Positions 63,901-64,000 of a stretch of DNA of 64,000 nucleotides are shown piece after piece. Below the pieces are notes generated by a model. That model searched no databases and was not told the DNA's origin. It worked only from the letters and a program-made list of their open reading frames with translations. The position numbers and the translations under genes were made by a program. Within the stretch, counting starts at the first letter, position 1; each line of letters begins with the position of its first letter. Source of the stretch: Serilophus lunatus. Lineage: Eukaryota > Chordata > Aves > Passeriformes > Eurylaimidae. Where the stretch lies: NCBI GenBank assembly GCA_013399895.1, contig VXBA01003281.1, forward strand, positions 155,664-219,663. The letters run 5' to 3'.

Positions 63901-64000
63901 ATTCTTTGGAGCAGCAGCATATACTTCTTTCGGGAGTGTGGGTCCAGGAAAAATAGCACCTACCTTTTTCCTACCTATGACATGCCCTCCATTATATACA
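60956..64000 (+). other. Intron 1, no recognised feature to window end
   Basis: AT-rich non-coding sequence. No XKR4 exon 2, RNA gene or repeat family is recognisable, so the intron continues past the window. Confidence 0.55.

Noticed and set aside
4195..64000. XKR4 exon 2 and exon 3.
   Set aside because: I looked for the continuation of the helix (an exon beginning with one base to complete the Arg codon, then a Tyr-Phe-type start) and did not see it; the first intron of this gene is very long in vertebrates, so absence is expected.
1..64000. CRISPR arrays, tRNA, rRNA, bacterial promoters or operons.
   Set aside because: No regularly spaced repeats, no cloverleaf-type sequence and no dense coding strand; the sequence is intronic vertebrate DNA.

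Overview
The window is vertebrate, almost certainly avian, nuclear DNA. It is AT-rich, almost gene-free intronic sequence with few repeats. Those repeats are CR1 LINE fragments with the avian 3' end, an LTR of a type I recognise from bird genomes, and traces of MIR-like, hAT-like and RTE-like elements. There is no sign of bacterial, plasmid or phage organisation. I found no CRISPR array, rRNA, tRNA or operon.

The only gene I can support is XKR4 (XK-related protein 4, a phospholipid scramblase family member), on the + strand. The window begins inside its exon 1, whose 3' end encodes a Ser/Asn/Ala-rich cytosolic loop and the start of the next hydrophobic helix, followed by a GTGAGG splice donor. 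From about 4.2 kb to 64 kb the sequence reads as the beginning of the very long XKR4 intron 1. I did not find exon 2.

The first 4.2 kb appear to be an assembly artefact. Bases 1-1976 (exon end plus intron start) recur at 2219-4194 at a constant offset of 2218, with only three substitutions found by eye. The copies meet at a lone N (1977), followed by a third, frame-shifted 150-base exon fragment. This looks like two haplotypes of one locus placed in tandem, not a real gene duplication. The lone Ns at 12597 and 60476 likewise hide missing sequence inside recognisable elements, so single Ns in this assembly act as joins of unknown size.

Layout: 1-4194 duplicated XKR4 exon 1 region; 4195-10440 intron with a G-quadruplex motif and a candidate 26-nt micro-exon; 10441-10650 CR1; 12423-12698 decayed RTE-like LINE tail; 12.7-28.4 kb plain intron; about 28.4 kb inverted-repeat cluster; 33.0-33.3 kb hAT-like element; 36.8 kb polypurine tract; 37.7 kb CR1; 38.49 kb sequencing gap; 39.9-40.6 kb probable LTR with a CR1 inside; 42.9-43.3 kb segment bounded by an 18-bp direct repeat; 49.6 kb CR1; 51.6-52.2 kb solo LTR; 58.5 kb MIR-like SINE; 59.2-61.0 kb CR1 interrupted by a second CR1; then plain intron to the end. 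I saw no new gene system. The points of most interest are the false duplication, the hidden gaps and the ancient mobile-element fossils.
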